DNA of 64,000 bases from Lactobacillus sp. ESL0700 (GTDB lineage: Bacteria; Bacillota; Bacilli; Lactobacillales; Lactobacillaceae), in the NCBI RefSeq assembly GCF_029392095.1, contig NZ_CP113930.1, forward strand, positions 1,178,001-1,242,000, read 5' to 3'. Both the position numbers and the translations under genes were made by a program. Position 1 is the first letter of the stretch, and each line of letters opens with the position of its first letter. This document shows positions 63,621-64,000 of the stretch, piece after piece. The notes below the pieces were generated by a model. That model was not told the origin of the DNA and did no database searches. It was given only the letters and a program-made list of their open reading frames with translations.

Positions 63621-64000
63621 TTATGAAATTTTGGCAAACACTTCACAGACAACTAGTGTCTCGTCATTAAAGGTCCAGCCTTCTTCTTTACATTCTTTAG
63701 TAAAGAAATCAACATGTGCCTGATGCCAATATGCATACGTGCGGTCACCCTCACCCTCATGATAAGCATGCTCTTGCGATACCTGCTTAAAGGGCATTAC
63801 CTCACAAACCTTATTTTGCACGACACAAATCGGCTTATCAGAGCCATCTAGAATAATGCAGTACTTACCAACTTGCGCCAGACTATCCTCTGGTACATAG
63901 ATACTAGTTGTCGCCGTCTTTATTCCGCAATTAACTAAATCGGCTAATTCATCAGCCATTTCTTTAGTATCACCAAAGGCAAATGCCTCATCCAATTCAT
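63621..64000 (-). CDS. ASCH-domain protein (5' end beyond the window)
   Basis: The visible 126 or so codons run to the right edge in an open frame (..ELDEAFAFGDTKEMADELAD), so the start lies outside the window. The ASCH fold shows GIKTATTSIY, then GKYCIILDGSDKPICVVQNK and EHAYHEGEGDRTYAYWHQAH, as in ASCH proteins proposed to bind RNA or modified nucleosides. The conserved region resembles lactobacillar members of about 150 residues. A precise function is not known. It converges on the YolD-like gene through a strong terminator. Confidence 0.85.
   Translation of the reverse strand, partial: ELDEAFAFGDTKEMADELADLVNCGIKTATTSIYVPEDSLAQVGKYCIILDGSDKPICVVQNKVCEVMPFKQVSQEHAYHEGEGDRTYAYWHQAHVDFFTKECKEEGWTFNDETLVVCEVFAKIS

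Noticed and set aside
1..64000. Prophage, insertion sequence, CRISPR array, tRNA or rRNA genes
   Set aside because: I scanned for transposases, inverted repeats at gene ends, spaced direct repeats and cloverleaf/rRNA segments and saw none; the accessory genes are ordinary chromosomal ones.

Overview
The window is a 64 kb piece of a low-GC Firmicutes chromosome. Gene content and order point to Lactobacillus in the strict sense, the L. acidophilus / L. helveticus / L. delbrueckii group. The evidence is a PolC replicase, a C69 dipeptidase PepD, a large Opp peptide transporter with several OppA lipoproteins, a PASTA kinase, cyclopropane synthase and the Bacillus-like spo0E-free order of housekeeping genes. 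I cannot name the species. About 58 protein genes fill nearly all of the sequence, most on the minus strand. No gene-free stretch exceeds 300 bases. I saw no tRNA, rRNA, insertion sequence, prophage or CRISPR array.

From left to right, read against the minus strand. Positions 1-11371 hold translation, replication and envelope genes: rpsB-tsf, then pyrH-frr-uppS-cdsA-rseP-proS-polC, with polC cut by the left edge. Positions 11374-22500 are an accessory stretch: a YabB-YazA type methyltransferase/GIY-YIG fusion, plsC and cfa (membrane lipids), a FAD-linked hydroxyacid dehydrogenase, a heterodimeric ABC exporter, yneF, a DUF896 protein, lexA, a uracil-DNA glycosylase and a nucleoside phosphorylase. 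Positions 22529-26476 hold ylxM-ffh / rpsP / rimM-trmD / rplS. Positions 26620-31169 hold two tandem amino-acid permeases and pepD. Positions 31191-36752 hold rnc-smc-ftsY.

Positions 36836-46762 hold the peptide uptake system oppDFBC followed by three oppA copies, each with its own promoter and terminator. Positions 46786-52217 hold asp23-fakA-recG-plsX-acpP, with rpmB divergent. Positions 52575-63188 hold gmk-rpoZ / priA-fmt-rsmB-prpC-prkC-rsgA-rpe-thiN. The right end has a small gene under LexA-like operators and a partial ASCH-domain gene.

Relative to the Bacillus chromosome, the plsX-acpP-rnc-smc-ftsY-ylxM-ffh-rplS backbone is intact in order but has been opened twice: by the opp system (between acpP and rnc) and by pepD plus the permeases (between ftsY and ylxM). 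Both inserts serve peptide and amino-acid nutrition, so a core translation/secretion cluster now carries the nitrogen-supply genes.

The most interesting signals are regulatory. Four LexA-like sites of the form RAACAnnTGTTY occur in the window: one at lexA, and three stacked on an orphan YolD-like gene. A cop-box-like palindrome sits just inside the transcript of the FAD-linked dehydrogenase. A structured leader precedes rpsB. The same element follows the -10 of all three oppA promoters at a fixed distance.
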